From Dipteronia dyeriana (lineage: Eukaryota > Streptophyta > Magnoliopsida > Sapindales > Sapindaceae): a stretch of DNA of 64,000 bases. Within the stretch, counting starts at the first letter, position 1. The number at the start of each line of letters is the position of its first letter. The notes beneath the pieces are model-generated. The model made no database searches and was not told the origin of the DNA. It saw only the letters and a program-made list of their open reading frames with translations. A program made the position numbers and the translations under genes. Location: positions 59,259,253-59,323,252 of the forward strand of contig CM065297.1 of NCBI GenBank assembly GCA_032871835.1, written 5' to 3'. Positions 11,785-24,699 of the stretch are shown here, in pieces.

Positions 11785-12636
11785 TAGAGCAAATGTGTCA
11801 TATCTCTTATCCTCATATTCTCCAGGTGCCCATCAAAACTCTTTTGTTAAAGAACCTTTGTGAAGGGATCCGCTAGTTTTTCTACTGACACGATCTTGGT
11901 TATTTTCACTTCTCCCCTATGCATAATTTCCCTTTAAAGGTGATACTTTCTTTCAATGTGTTTCCCTCTCTAATGACTTCTTGGTTCTCTCGAATTAGCC
12001 ACTACTTTAATTTTGTCACAATAGATAGTGATCTGCTTATTCACATCAAGAACCACTTCCAAGTTAATCAAGAATTGGTGGAGCCATACAGCCTCTTTAG
12101 CAGTTTAGCATGCGAAAACATACTCAACTCCTATAGTGGAACCAACAATACAAGATTCGTTAATACTCCTCCATATGATTGCCCTTCCTCCAAGTGTAAA
12201 CACAGATCCTGATGTTGATCTACTGGAGTAAGAATCCGACTAGAAATCAAAATCTGTATACCCAATGGGAATTAAATCCCCCCAGAGTATACAAGCATAT
12301 AATCTCTCGTTCTCTTGAGATACATGAAAATATGCTTGACTGCCGTCCAGTGATCAGGATCAGGTTTCAATTGAAACCTGCTAACTATGCCAATAACAAA
12401 ACAAATATCTGGGCTTGTGCAAAGCACTGCATAAATGAGACTCCCAACTTCCGAGGCATATGGAACCCTACTCATGAACGGCTCTTCATGTTCATTCGTA
12501 GGAACTTGTTCCTTAGAAAGTTTGATTCCATGTCTGAAAGGTAAAATACCTTTCTTAGAATCTTGCATGTAAAATCTAAATAAGATTTTATCTATGTATG
12601 AACCTTGGGATAATGCAATCGTTCCATTCTTTCTAT
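11785..12636 (-). pseudogene. pol: copia reverse transcriptase C-terminus and RNase H
   Basis: Minus-strand remnant of a Ty1/copia polyprotein. An in-frame start is readable (ALSQGSYIDKILFRFYMQDS), then PYASEVGSLIYAVLCTSPDI, DHWTAVKHIFMYLKRTRDYM, and further down, with stops and frameshifts, RNase H text ending in ADPFTK and MRIRDMTHLL. These are the standard terminal motifs of copia RNase H, which degrades the RNA strand of the hybrid during reverse transcription. The catalytic RT core (YVDD) is missing, removed by the deletion that joins this frame to the LTR remnant at about 12634. Confidence 0.85.
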
Positions 12637-13189
12637 CGATGATAGACTATGCTATATAATCGTACTCATTGATAGCTCAAATGATAACACTTGCAACCAT
12701 AAGTCCATCATTTATCTCAGGATTGAGGTAGACTATCTGATTATCTTCAAGTGAAAACTTTTATCCACTGACGATTCTAGATAAAGCATTTCACTATGAT
12801 CCTATTCAATGCACCCAGTGTACTAGATTGTTTTGTCCAAAGACACTACAATTAGATGATTTTAGACTCATCATAACACATTTGATCCCACTCAAATGCT
12901 AGCAAAAGAATCTATAACTTTGACAAGATAAAGGTGCCCAACCGTTATCTTAAGTTGTGAATATTATTCAAGACTAACTAAAGAATTGTGTCTACCTCAT
13001 ACAACTTCAGATGTACAAACAATTCTTCTTTTCTCATAGTCTTTTGACCTTATGATTATTTACTTTTGATAATTATAATAATTAAAATGTAAATGCTATA
13101 AGATTTGTTAAACTAGAAATCACTTTTATTAATATGAAAAGATTTTCAAATACATTATTACACTCTTGCAATCGAGCATAATCCCAACA
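12634..13189 (-). repeat. Truncated 5' LTR of the deleted copia element
   Basis: About 556 bp, aligned to 11217-11769 and ending in the same atcccaaca. The 3' half is missing. Confidence 0.75.
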
Positions 13190-14130
13190 TTAGGTCCCCT
13201 TGCTATTCTGAAACGTTGAAGGTAACAAAGGTCACAGTTAATTAATTGGATATTCCAATTCGTTATGTTACGAAAGTAACAAGGATTTTATTCAGGCAAA
13301 TAATTAAATAATCGATTGAATAATCTGATTATTTAATTAATGGATTAATTATTAATTAAATTAAATAATGTGATTATTTAATTATATTAATAATTATGAA
13401 TTATTAATGGAATTAATTATTTTATGGAGGTCAAGAGTTCAAACCAAGATCAAAGCAAAGATTTAAAATAATAACGATTATTTAATCTTTTGCAAGCCAT
13501 GGGTTCCAGTCACAGTGACAACATTAAATTACATGATTTTTAGAATCCTATATAATCTAAGTCACTTGTAACCCTATCATGATATAAGATATCAAGATAT
13601 TTTGTTTTTATTATTTGATTTAAAAAACAAGATAATTAATTTTTGTTGATAAGATTATATCAAGGTGTTGTATGTATATACAATTCTTATTATTTAAATT
13701 AATAAATAGAGTTGTTTTTGAACAACACAACAAAACAACGTGTGAAACAAAAAAAAACAATAAAGGGGTGCGGCTTACATAAGAAAACAAAAGGTTTTAT
13801 TGTTGACTTTACTTAAAGGGTGGCCGAATTCTATTCCAAAGAAAGCAAGGGTTGCTTCATGTGTTTCTTCTACCTATATTCAACCTTCTGAATTCCATGA
13901 CCCGCCCACAAGCAATTGCCAGAACCTAGGAGATAGCGAGTAAGATCCGGTGGTACTAATCGAAAAGCTATATTAAGAAGTGAAAGAACGAAGGAGTTAG
14001 CTTATAGATATGTTTTTGAATCATACCTGATATTTATTATTATATATCGTACACGGTTTATTAATTCACTTTAAATATTTTAATTTTTTTTTGAAATTTT
14101 CTTCCACTGCGTGACTCTAGGGCTTACATT
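13190..14130 (+). repeat. LTR-like sequence, probable copia, plus orientation
   Basis: Begins ttaggtccccttgc, resembling a copia LTR start (TGTTAGGTCC) that has lost its first bases to the adjoining insertion. It has an AT-rich palindromic block (13310-13420) and an end resembling U5 (ttcttccactgcgtga). No PBS follows. Confidence 0.4.
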
Positions 14131-15965
14131 TAGGAGTAGATTAATTAAGCATCCCATGATTGCTCATATATCGATGTATTATTTGAAATGCATCTTTTGG
14201 ATTGACTTGGGTGCTCTTGTTTGTTTGGATAGAACTCATGAAGAGCATACACTCTGGCTTTGTGGGTTTCGGCTCCATAAACCTACATGCTTATGCAACC
14301 CTTGAATGTTGCTCGCACGATACACCCTTGGTGAGTAGCAATCGGGTTGCGACTCTTGGTTGTTGCTCATACTATACAGTTTTGGTGAGTAGTGGTCAAG
14401 AGTCCATTTATGCTTAATTCTTCTATTGGTTGTTGCTTACACGAGACAGATGAGTAGAGACCGATGGTCGATCCTTTGATTTCATCCTTTTATATTTTTG
14501 CTTAACACGGTCCTTGGTGGTTGCTCACGCGATACACTTTCGGTGAGTAGCAATAGAGGCCTAGTCGACTCTTTCATTTTCATATCTAGAAGTCGTACTT
14601 AAGGATAGGTTGAACCAAATATAGGGGTGCCTTTGCAGTTAGTTAATTAAGGTGGCGTGAATGCTTTGGTGGTCATGAGTACCATATGTATCCTTTTCCT
14701 TGCATCTCTTCTATCTATCACATTTTTGTTTATTTCATTTAATCACCATTCTTATCCTTCCATATTCTCTTATTTTTCTTATCTTTGTTTTCATGTTATA
14801 ACTTTCACACACACATGAACATGCTTACACTTCACACACACAACTCTCACTATTGTTATGTTCTTATTTACGTTGCTTTCAATAGTCACAAAAACGTGAG
14901 ACGATCGACGGATGACACCTTCTTGTGGACGATACCCTCGCTTACCGCTTTACTAAGTTTTCAAAACTTTAAAGCACATTGTGTAAGAACAACTTTATAA
15001 AAATCTTTTAAATTTGCAATTTATTAATGACAAAAAAAACGAGTTCAATACCCATCATTCATTTATGAATCAAACATCATATGGCTTCATCTAGTATGTG
15101 TTCTTGCATGGGTCTTCATCAACACATGCAACTTGGTAAGTAGAACACTATATTTATTCATTCCAGTGCTCTACTTAACAAGAAATCTCATTTATAACTT
15201 GTTTGCAAGTTGATATTTTTATATTGATTGTTAGGGTTTGTATTGTGATAACTACTATTTAGGTTTGTATCAGCTCATATAACAAAGTTGTATGTATGTC
15301 ATATAGTAACATGATAACTAGGATTGTTTGATTTGATCATTCATTCTTAGATAAGCATTAAATGTTTTGACCTAGCATTTATGCATTTAGAATATTGTTG
15401 ATACTCACATTAGGTTCCATATATCTTCATTTGAGGGTTAAGTCTTGTATTTACCATTGGTAATCTACAAGCATGAGCCAAATATCACTATTAAAGGCCT
15501 ACGAGTGTAATTAGTAACCGATTAGGTGTGATGTGGTCAACCTAAGTTGTAATCGTTTTGCAAATAGTAGATTTGAGGGTTCAATTGACGATTAGGCTTG
15601 TGAGTTTTAACCCTATTGGGGTTTTCTCACATAAAACAAATCATTATGTCATTGCTTTTATATTTCGCACTTATCTTGTGACAATGATTGTTTGTGTTAG
15701 AGATTAAGGGTGTGTGTGATTAGTATTGGTTAACCAAAAGTTCACGATTAATTTGGTTAAAACCTAATCAACCCTCTCCTCTAGGTTTACTAGACACTTA
15801 ATTTAAGCATTACTTAGGGTATTTTCAGTTCATTCTTGCTTCCTTAGTTTGAAACTTTACCATCCATGCGTGTGAATCAGTTCTTTCATTTTATTGTGCA
15901 CTTTGTTTTTTTTTTTCTAAACAATACTTGAAACTTTTTATATCTATTAGCCCTAAGATTTCAAT
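14131..15965. other. Unassigned repeat-like sequence
   Basis: No reading frame or element end could be supported. Contains a short diverged tandem motif at 14290-14560 and LTR/UTR-like text near 14925-14990. Confidence 0.4.
14290..14560. repeat. Diverged tandem motif
   Basis: Four copies of a unit resembling 'gttgctcacacgatacac..ttggtgagtag', spaced irregularly by about 60-110 bp. Confidence 0.6.
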
Positions 15966-17062
15966 ATCTAGTTTCGATGATAACCAATAATTGAATTTTG
16001 TACTAATGTTTCTATTGAATAAGAGATGGCACAAATCAATGTTTCAAATCATAAAGGGAAGATCAAACAAGTTGCTCAATCAAGGAAGAATATTTGGTAG
16101 TTTTATATTTTCATAATCTTGTACTATATATGAATTTATTATTTAAGCCTGCTCAAGAGATTTATCAACCTTAGCAAGTAAAACTTTAATGAACTTAGAC
16201 CTTGAACTCATTTAGATATCGTAGAATGGTCAATAAAAATATCATGGCCTATCAAAATTTCAAAATATTATAAAGCATTTCTATGGAGCAGTTCTAGTAT
16301 TTGAGCCTGTCCTTCGAGCAGCTCTTGAGTGGTTGATACATCATTATTGTGAATCGAACACCATTCAGCCGTTGGTGACGATTTTTGAATTTCATGTTTC
16401 TCATAGCTAGTTTTGTTTCATCTGCCCTCTAACCGACCCTTCAACCGATCGTGTCAATTGCATTAAATGCACATCTCAACAGACAAAAAACTTTGGCTAT
16501 GATATTTCACTTAACTCACATAATTGACTCCCAACAACCTTCTATTAATTGCTATCAACCTTCAAGTGTTCGTTTAGTGAGTTTTCTTAGTTTGCCTAAC
16601 AAAATCCTTTTTCTTTCTTTTCTCTTAAGCTAAGCACTTGAGAAATTAAATTTTTATAATTACTCTTGTGAGTGTTTCTCTTGTAACTTTAGTCAAATAC
16701 ATCAAGTTGTAAATTAGAGAAGTGAGATTCTTTACTTATTGTAGTGAGAACCTTAGAGGAGGAGAATCACATAGTTTGACTGGTGAAATGATTCACCCAG
16801 TACAACTTGTAATGAATATTGATAGTGAAGAGAATCAAGCTTGGTAAAGCTTAAGTGGAAGTAAGCAAGGTAGACCGAACAACATAAAAATCTTTATTTT
16901 TTTTATCCTTTATATCTTTAACTTATGCAATTTACTTATATTTTTTATATTTATATTTGTACATTTCATATCACATTTTATGGCTAGGGATTAATAAAAA
17001 TCTTTAGTAACCCAATTCACCCCCTTTTTGGGTTGTCTTTCGATTTAAAATTTGATATTACA
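15966..17062 (+). repeat. Probable SIRE/Maximus-like copia LTR, plus orientation
   Basis: Text resembles SIRE-type LTRs: ccgttggtgacgattttt, a chain near 16800-16890 ending gtagaccgaacaac, and ending with aattcacccccttt and gatattaca (CA at 17062). No PBS or internal region follows. Boundaries are tentative and no convincing TSD was found. Confidence 0.4.
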
Positions 17063-17352
17063 GTTTGCTGCTCTTGATTTCTTAGACTTGGGCCGAGTTT
17101 GGGAATGCTTCATGAACTGCTTTTTGGGTCATAAGTGATTCTGAACTGTGCCTAGGGTGTTTCCTAAAATTCTAGAGAAATGCTTTTGGTCAATTTTGGC
17201 TTCTCCGGCAGCAGTTTTGAGATGTTATTTTTCATAGCTTTTAGAAAACAACTTCTAGTAAGCAGTAATGGAAAGGCCTCTTAGCATTTGTTTTTGGGAT
17301 GTTTTGTTGTCCACTTCAATTTTGTAATCTCATGATTCATTTAAACATATTT
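17063..17352. other. Flanking sequence, nothing recognised
   Basis: No gene or repeat ends were seen. It is the target into which the CopA solo LTR was inserted, and it continues at 20011. Confidence 0.5.
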
Positions 17353-20010
17353 TGAAATTGTATAAACGCGGTTAAATTGAGTTAAGCTAACCTAGAGGGG
17401 ATGAATAGGTTTTTACACCTTTTTCAATCCCTTGAAAAACTAACTTATGTTTGTCCTTCTAGCTAGCTTGGATAGCAATACTTAAGATAATAAAGCATAT
17501 ATAGGTAAACAATATGTATTATCAAACAAAGTATTGTCAAACAAGCTTTCAAGTCGCTAGTGAAAGGATTAACAAATAAAAGCTAAAAACGAACAACACT
17601 TGTTTTCTCAAGATTATTCAATATGTACAAGTATTCAATATGTGCTTGTATGTCACATATTACAACATTATTGTTTTCAAGAATAACTAGAAATGAAGAT
17701 TGTGAAACAAGATACAAACATACACATACAAATATGTGAGAGAGTTAGAAAGAATTAACACATGATATTTTTACGTGGTAAAACCTCCATCGAGGAAACA
17801 TCCACGGGTTGAATGCAACTATCATGTACTTTTATTATTAGAAAGTAAACAAGACATTCTTCAAGAGTGATCAACAAATGACACACTCTATATTGGACTC
17901 GACATCTACCTAATCCCTTTTGGTAGATTGGAAATTCCTCAAAAGTGATCGATAAATGACTCACTCTCTATTGGAGTCCACTATAACCAATACCAATAAG
18001 AAGTTGGAAATTCCTCAAGAGTGATCAACAAATGACACACTCTCTATTGGACTCTATCACATCTTAATATCTCGGGTCTACCAATAAAAATTCTACTTTA
18101 TATCCAAGGCACCCTTGTCTCTAGAAAGTCTCCCTTACTTGATTATCCGGACCCATGTCCTAATCAAGACTCCTTGCTTAGCTATTCAGACCACATGTCC
18201 TAGCCAAGACTTCATTTACAAGGACTTCCTAAATATGATCAATGAATGCAAAACTGCAAATAATCACTCAACATAGAATATGATGATCAACACATCCTAT
18301 GGGAACTAGGCATATGCATGAACGATCATAGAACAAATGTTGTCTAGTTACTAATCAAGACTAATATTCTAGAATCATGTGAAACACTACAAACACATTT
18401 AATTCCTAGAATCATTCCTGTGACTAAAACATTAATCAAAACATATACACTAAGAACATATTCAAGGTCTTAGTAATAATCACAAAAACATGTTAGAATC
18501 ATGAGATAATATCAATTAAAGTTTTAGCAAAAACCTAAATCTTATTTTTCTCTCAATATTCAATCAAAGTCAAAATAGCTCTAAGAACTCAATCAAATGT
18601 GTTAATCTAATATATATTCATTTAAAAGAACTTAACACATGTATAGACTATTTATCAACAAAATTCATTCAAATGAATCACAAATAGTCATAAATCAAAA
18701 GCTAGCACAATACAATATACGATCATGTGAAAACATAGACTTTAGAAAAATCTAACTCAACATGAGAGATTTTAATCATGTTCAATCTAGTTTCAATAGA
18801 GTCTAAAACTCTAATCAAAGTATACACATTAAACATACATATACAGAAGAAGAAAACCCAAGGTAATTGAAAAACTTTAAAGATCAAAGCATATGAAATT
18901 TTCAATACCTTAGAAGAAAATGTCCAGTCCCATTTTTTATGGAGAACCATCAAAAAAACTTGGTTAAATGATATCAAACCTTCTTAGAAATGATAGTGGA
19001 TTGATAGAGGAATAATCTCCAACTTGAATCAATTGAATTGGAGTTCAAATGAGAAAGTTATGATGTTTGGGAGATGGGAAAGTTGAGAGAAAAATTTCTA
19101 CACAAGTTTTTTCAAATTCTCTTCTTATAATGAAATGAGAGAGGGAAAGAGATTTTAAAGGAAAGGGAAGTGATGTGGAAAGAAGAGGATTCCAGCCAAG
19201 CAAGGCCATCTCTTCACCTTATCGCAAAGAAGGCACGTGGGCATCTCAGTGGTAGGAAGGGTTTCTTCCCAAGATGCTCACACGCCATCTCATGGAAGGG
19301 TGGCTTAAAGGCCTTTGGCCATCACCTATTCCCTTCGCACTCCCCCTGCATTCTTCGATAATTCTCTGGCTTTTGAACTTCAAATTCGAATTAGTTTATT
19401 GATTATGAATGGGACTCTCTTAGGCACATGGATGACTATGAAACTTAGACCATAAAATATGAACTCGACTCAGTACACGAAGACGAAGACAAGTCATGGT
19501 AAGTGACTGGAAAGTTTCGTAACCTTTTGCTCGGAAAACTAAATTAAATGAATGAGCAACCGAAATTACCAGAACTCAATAAGGAACAATACAATACCAA
19601 ATTCAAGTCCAAGGTCTATGAAACTCAAACATACAAAAACATAACACACAAGAATACTATTTCCTAGACATAGTCCTAGTACATGTAATTTATAAAACTA
19701 GTCAAATTAAAACTAATGCATGAGCATTCAATATCAGGTGTGTGAATGTGTTATACAAATTAAGTACAACGATTTAGGGACACATGTGGATGCAATGTGT
19801 GTGTGCCTAAGCCTTACAAGAGAAATGAGGTCTAAATATAACTTTGTCGAACAATGTAGCACAATTCTCTTTGAAGACTTGATCTTGTTTGATAAGTTGC
19901 CAAATCTTCTTTGAAGCTTGAATCATTATCAATCTAAATAAACTAATCAATACAAGTGAAATATCATTTTGATATGGAATTAATGCTAACACAACTCCAA
20001 AAACCTAACA
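17353..20010 (-). mobile_element. CopA solo LTR with perfect TSD
   Basis: TG at 17353 and CA at 20010. The 5 bp before it (17348-17352) and after it (20011-20015) are both tattt. There is no PBS or internal sequence, so it is a solo LTR left by LTR-LTR recombination. Same family and layout as 4627-7277: hairpin motif 17773-17808, minisatellite 18080-18230, dyads 19227-19291, and a TATA-like tttaaaatctc (minus) near 19153. Confidence 0.95.
19227..19291. promoter_or_regulatory. Paired dyads in CopA solo LTR
   Basis: 19227-19247 (core gcacgtgg) and 19271-19291 (core tcacacg), starting 44 bp apart. One arm of the first dyad is eroded; otherwise equivalent to 6378-6441. Confidence 0.5.
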
Positions 20011-20214
20011 TATTTTGGTATTTAGAAAAAAATTATGAAAGAAATCAAAAGAGTTCTCTTGATATATGCACAATATATATGGCAAAAGATTAAAAAATAA
20101 TAATGTGTTATGGTTACAAAAAAATAAAACAAATTATTTATTTCATTTATAACATGTTTATGGTCACACAAAAATGAAACAAATTATTTATTTTCAAAAC
20201 ATCTTCAATATTCA
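20011..20214. other. Flanking sequence with a short direct duplication
   Basis: Two copies of about 50 bp, 'tatggt(t/c)aca..aaaatAaaacaaattatttatttt', at 20105-20145 and 20158-20202. No gene is seen. Confidence 0.5.
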
Positions 20215-20741
20215 TGTTAACAACCTTTTTTGGCTAGGGTCCAAAGAAGAATTTTCCACCTTCCAGCCTTAATGCAGGGGTCCAAATCCAGGTCTACGTA
20301 GCAAGGTATCGAGGTTCTCTAGGTAGAGGTACCTTATGACCCCACAGAAGCAGGGTGTTGTAGTCAAAACCTTCTCAACACCTTGCATGCATTCAAGCTC
20401 TCTAATTAAAGACCGTTACCCCACCAAGAATCTTGCATAATTAGGTTGAGCTCCATGATAAAGCTCGACATAGCTAAACCAAGCTCCCAGCTACAAGGTT
20501 GGAACCCTATGGGATATTTCGCCCTTAAAATGGTTAGCATAAGCTCCATGGGAAGACTAGCAAGATCGATCTAGCTCCATGACAATTGAGAGGTCCTATG
20601 GGGACCCGCCAGTATACTGGAACCTGGGGTACCTCAGCCTTGAGAAATATCAAGCGTCACCTAAGGTAACCTCCATGAAGTACCTCTCCAAAGTGACATA
20701 CAATACAAGAGCTCTCCTCCAAGCAGCGTAGGAAGAGAGGG

Positions 20742-22442
20742 TGAAAATTCCCTTTAGAATGTGTGTGTCTGAACCTAGATGGGGAAGGGGGGGTGAATAG
20801 GTTTTAATTGAATCAATTACGATTTTTTGATTAATCAATATTAACACAAATTACCCCAAATAAACAAGCATTCAATAAAACTAATTATACTTAAAACAAT
20901 AACAACACACAATATTTATGTGGAAACCCTTCAAATGGGAAAAACCACGGGCTGATATGTGCGCCATACTCGATCCTCAAATCCACTGTTGAATGAAAGT
21001 TTACAACCTAGGTTTACCTCCTGTCACACCCTCCAATTACTAACCCTTTCACTCTACCCAACAGGCCTTAATAGTGATTCTTGATCTATTTGCTTATGCA
21101 CTAACCACTTAGTCACAAGACTTAACCTCAATGACGAGTCAAAACAACCTAAGTGAATATGATAAAATATTCAAACATGCAAGTAATGCTAGGAAACACT
21201 AAATGCTTATCTAGGAAATTAAGAATGTCACTAAGTACAATTTCTAGATATGAATGTCTAAATGAATGTTCATAAAGACTTAACTAGATATAGTTATGCA
21301 ACATTATATCCTAGTTATCAAACAAAGGGCCAATCAACAAAAGTTGTCATTAAGCATGGCAAAGACTATAATGCAATCACAAAATGTAATCAATGAGTCC
21401 TAAACAATATCTAAATGCAAAGCATGATTTAGCTAGAAGGGCAAAATGGTCACAAATCCTAGCTATCACAAAATATAAATCTCAACCAATAATCAACAAC
21501 TCAAGCATGTTATAAATGCAATTAACCTCAATGAAATACACTTAATCAACAATAATTGCTAAACCTAGGCATAAATGTCATAAGAATGGAACAAGAGATT
21601 CTTGGGCATGTAGAGATTACCTAGTCAAAGACAAACAAGAAAATCCATGCTTGGAAGATGCAAGAAGACACTAGATGCTCATGGATTGAAGTTTGGTTGA
21701 GTCTAGATGAGTTCTTGAGAGCTCTCTCTCTCTTGGAGTCATTTTCTCTCTCAAAGAAAAGCTTGAACAATAAAAAATGGCTTATTGGACTCCCACCCCC
21801 AAAGAGAAAAGAAGATAACATAAATATATTGTACCCTGCAAGAAACTACATCATTTTGGATAAAGGGCAACTAATTTACGTCATGACCGTTATACGTGTC
21901 GAGGCCTAGGCAAATGTCCAGACCGCAGTAGGGCGAGCGATGCATCACCTGGGAATTTTCTCTGTCAGGACCGCGATACAGGAAGTGTCCAAACCGCAGT
22001 AGAGCGAGCGGCGCATCGCCTAGGAACCTCCGCTTGAGAGACCATTATGCATGCAATAAGCATAAGCTATGGTAGCAGCAGCGTGCAACGCCTGAAGAAC
22101 ACCATTGTGCATACCGCGGTGGAGGCAATGCACTGGGAGCGGTCCCAACCGCAGTCAAGAGGAAAATCCTCTTCTAATGGCAAACTAAATGCATCAAACA
22201 CCCAAGCAAGAGTTATGGCAAAAAGACACAAATTAACATATAAGCAAGCATGCAAGATGATCAAAAAAACATGCATGAGAGTGTGTATGCATTAAAAACC
22301 CGTCAAAAAAGGTTAAGCAAGTGATTTACCTTTTGAAGCTTGAGCTTGGTCTTGAGCAATGCTGGCTTAAACTGCCCTTACACATTTATCCCCAAATGTG
22401 GTTGTCAACGAAATGAGCCAATCAAAAACTTAGGAACTTACA
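20742..22442 (-). mobile_element. CopB solo LTR (copy 1) with perfect TSD
   Basis: TG at 20742 (TGAAAATTCCC) and CA at 22442 (acttaca). Flanking 5-bp duplications 20737-20741 and 22443-22447 are both gaggg. No internal region is present. The second copy (36691-40108) has the same ends. Orientation is inferred from the hairpin motif (20919-20951), which lies near the presumed 3' end on the minus strand, as in CopA. The superfamily (copia) is likely but not proven. Confidence 0.85.
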
Positions 22443-22465
22443 GAGGGATGGCCTTCATGACACTT

Positions 22466-22800
22466 ACGATACCATTAATGAGGTCAAACCGTATTAATGG
22501 AGATAATCAACCCTATTAATGAGGTCAAACCGTATTAATGGAGGTATTCAACCCTATTAATAAGGTCAATCTGTATTTATGGAGGTAGTCAACCATATAA
22601 ATGGAGGCAATCAACCCTATTAATAAGGTCAAACTGTATTAATGGAGGTAGTCAACCCTATTAATGAGGTCAAACAGTATTTATGGAGGTAGTAAACCGT
22701 ATTAATAGAGGTAGTCAACCATAATAATAAGGTCAACCATATTAATGGAGGCAATCAGCCCTATTAATGATATAGTTAATGCCATTAATGAGAGAATATT
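22466..22800. repeat. ATTAATG minisatellite in LTR1
   Basis: About 15 units of 20-22 bp, alternating 'gaggtcaaaccgtattaatg' and 'gaggtagtcaaccctattaatg' types. Each unit carries the palindrome ATTAAT. It lies about 180 bp upstream of the TATA box. Homologous arrays: 26740-26955 (inverted), and 36640-36690 with 40109-40229 and 52508-52539 (LTR2). Confidence 0.9.
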
Positions 22801-22982
22801 CAACTCTTTAACGACCACCATTAGTGAAAGAGTCCAAAAAGGAAACAATCACATCTTTTCCAAAATATTAGATACAAGCCGATTCTTTAAGGTCAACTAC
22901 ATTAAATGAAGAATCGTATTCAATAAGGAAAGGAGACTAATTCAATAAACCTTATCTTGCATGCCAAGTTAATTACACCATG

Positions 22983-22990
22983 TATAAATA
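22983..22990 (+). promoter_or_regulatory. TATA box of LTR1
   Basis: TATAAATA inside catgtataaatagacc. The inverted LTR has the same element at 26570-26580 (minus strand). Transcription would start about 30 bp downstream, which is inferred. Confidence 0.65.
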
Positions 22991-24082
22991 GACCTCAACA
23001 CGCACGTTGAGGGGGATCGGTGATTCAACCATAAAATCGCCTACGAGGAAAAATTATATGCACAAATCGACTCCCGAAATACATGCTGAATCTGACCCCT
23101 GACCGCATATACCAACCCCCACTAGAAATGTGTCATTAACAGTGTAAAAGGCTTCTCGCCTGAATTCTCCACATATAGCCATCATGTACTACCTCTCCCA
23201 AGCATATATCGGGATTGGTTAAATTTCTATTACTATTGTAAGCTCTCCAGAGCATATATGTTGTACTACTCCACCACTCCTGTAAGCTCCCTGGAGCATT
23301 CTTTGATATATATATAAGGAAGGGTATTCCTCCTTCCTCTAGATACTACCCTGGGGTTTTTTAACATGTGATCATTCGTGATGCTTTTTCCCCCATGTTT
23401 AGTCTACCTCTCACTACAAAAGACTTATGTTTTTCCTGTTATCTAATGTATTATGCATGTGTGTATGTGGGCTAGGTACCGACCCCATTGGCCATAGCTC
23501 TTTAATCCTTCTTATATGAGATCAGAAAACTACAATAAAGATCTAGGGAATCGGATCTAGCTCCTACACCACTGAACCTAACACCCTTGTTCTTTATATC
23601 TGCCTACCAAGTTGCATGTTGAGATAGGGAGAAACCACCTTAACCCGTTTGAAGGAAGTCAAGGAGCTATCCTGCGATTTCTCTATGGAAGCGAGCATGG
23701 ATCTGGCACAGAAGCCAGGCAAGCCCCCCTCCTTTAACACCGTATAGGTCAGGGAACTACAGGAAGAAATCAGGGTCCAAAACTGGGCTCCAGGTACCAA
23801 GACAAGCTCTGACCCAGACTGAGGACAACAAGGACCAGGATCACCCCTTTCACACCAATAAGGAAACCTCGAGCTCCCCATTTCTCCTCCTTAAGCATGA
23901 AACCCCACAGGCGGGATGCCTCGTCTCCTACTTACTGCATCATCCTCTTTGCCCTTTTTATTCTATATCTATTTAGATAACCAAGGTACGAGGTACCTAC
24001 CCAGCTGCCACTTCTGTGGGAGCGGTCTCAAGGGTGTTAGTTGAAATTCCTCACCCCGAGTGAATTTTTGATTAACACTTTT

Positions 24083-24099
24083 TGGCACCATCTGTGGGA
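24083..24099 (+). other. Tat-type PBS of the LTR1 element
   Basis: TGGCACCATCTGTGGGA, one base from the TGGCACCGTCTGTGGGA at the PBS of element A, located 5 nt after the LTR end. Confidence 0.85.
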
Positions 24100-24699
24100 A
24101 ATTTCCACACCCCTTTTAAAAGCTTCAATGTCTTTACCTCAACATCCTTATACTATCGAACAATTATAGTATGCAGGATTCTTGGTGGAACCAGTCTACT
24201 ACACTACGTCTAGGTAGCAAAGATGCTCATCTATTGGTAGAGCTCCTCTGCAGCAGCTTCGTGCCTAAAAGGCTCTTCTATAGCAGACCTATTCTAACAC
24301 CATTAGAGCTCCAGTATAGCAAAGTCGCACCTATCTAGCAAACTTGTTTCGGTACCTCTAGATCCACTACACAAGATTCGCTATATGGCCTCACGCTTGG
24401 AGGTCTCTTACATAACTGAACCACTCTGATACGTCGAGAGCTCATACACAGTAGAGTTGCACCTCTTCTACCTATTTACAGTAGATTCGCTCTACTACCA
24501 ATGTATCACCTACATAGCAGATCCACTAGACTTATACCTAATCATACGGATCCTCTCATGCCACCGGATCCACCTTTCAAAAGCTATTAAGTAGCGATAG
24601 CAGGTTAACTCATGAATTTAATAAGCTGACTCAGCTGTGTAGCCTTTGGAGCAGCATGACCAGTAGAAAACTAGTGACTCCACACCTCGTGTATCAGGC
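24100..24699 (+). other. Leader of the LTR1 element, non-coding
   Basis: Follows the PBS. It contains degenerate short repeats around 'gtagagctcct..agcagcttcgtgcc' (24200-24500). No gag motif is seen in any frame. Confidence 0.5.

Larger units (their letters stand above)
10415..13189 (-). mobile_element. Internally deleted copia element (Tork/Angela-like)
   Basis: Reading minus: 5' LTR remnant (13189-12634), RT/RNase H tail (12636-11785), PPT, then 3' LTR (11769 to about 10415). The segments 11217-11769 and 12634-13189 are direct repeats with the same end, atcccaaca. The PBS, gag, protease, integrase, most of RT and the end of the 5' LTR are gone in one deletion whose junction is at about 12634. 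The left limit against the gypsy LTR is uncertain. Confidence 0.75.
20215..24077 (+). repeat. LTR1: Tat-type gypsy 5' LTR, plus orientation (interrupted)
   Basis: Begins TGTTAACAACC at 20215 and ends attaaca at 24077, directly followed by a Tat PBS. After removing the CopB solo LTR (20742-22442 plus its TSD) it is about 2.16 kb. It holds the ATTAATG minisatellite (22466-22800), a TATA box at 22983-22990 and a long transcribed-type region. The start text 'tttggctagggtccaaag' recurs in all gypsy LTRs of this family in the window. Confidence 0.85.

Noticed and set aside
13310..13420. AT-rich palindromes as an origin or regulatory cruciform
   Set aside because: Such text is common in copia LTR U3 regions and nothing else supports a special role.
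17063..17352. Possible MITE around the CopA solo LTR
   Set aside because: The text is slightly hAT-like, but no terminal inverted repeats or 8-bp duplication could be found.
22466..22800. CRISPR-like regular repeats
   Set aside because: Units are 20-22 bp with no unique spacers, and the context is a eukaryotic LTR.
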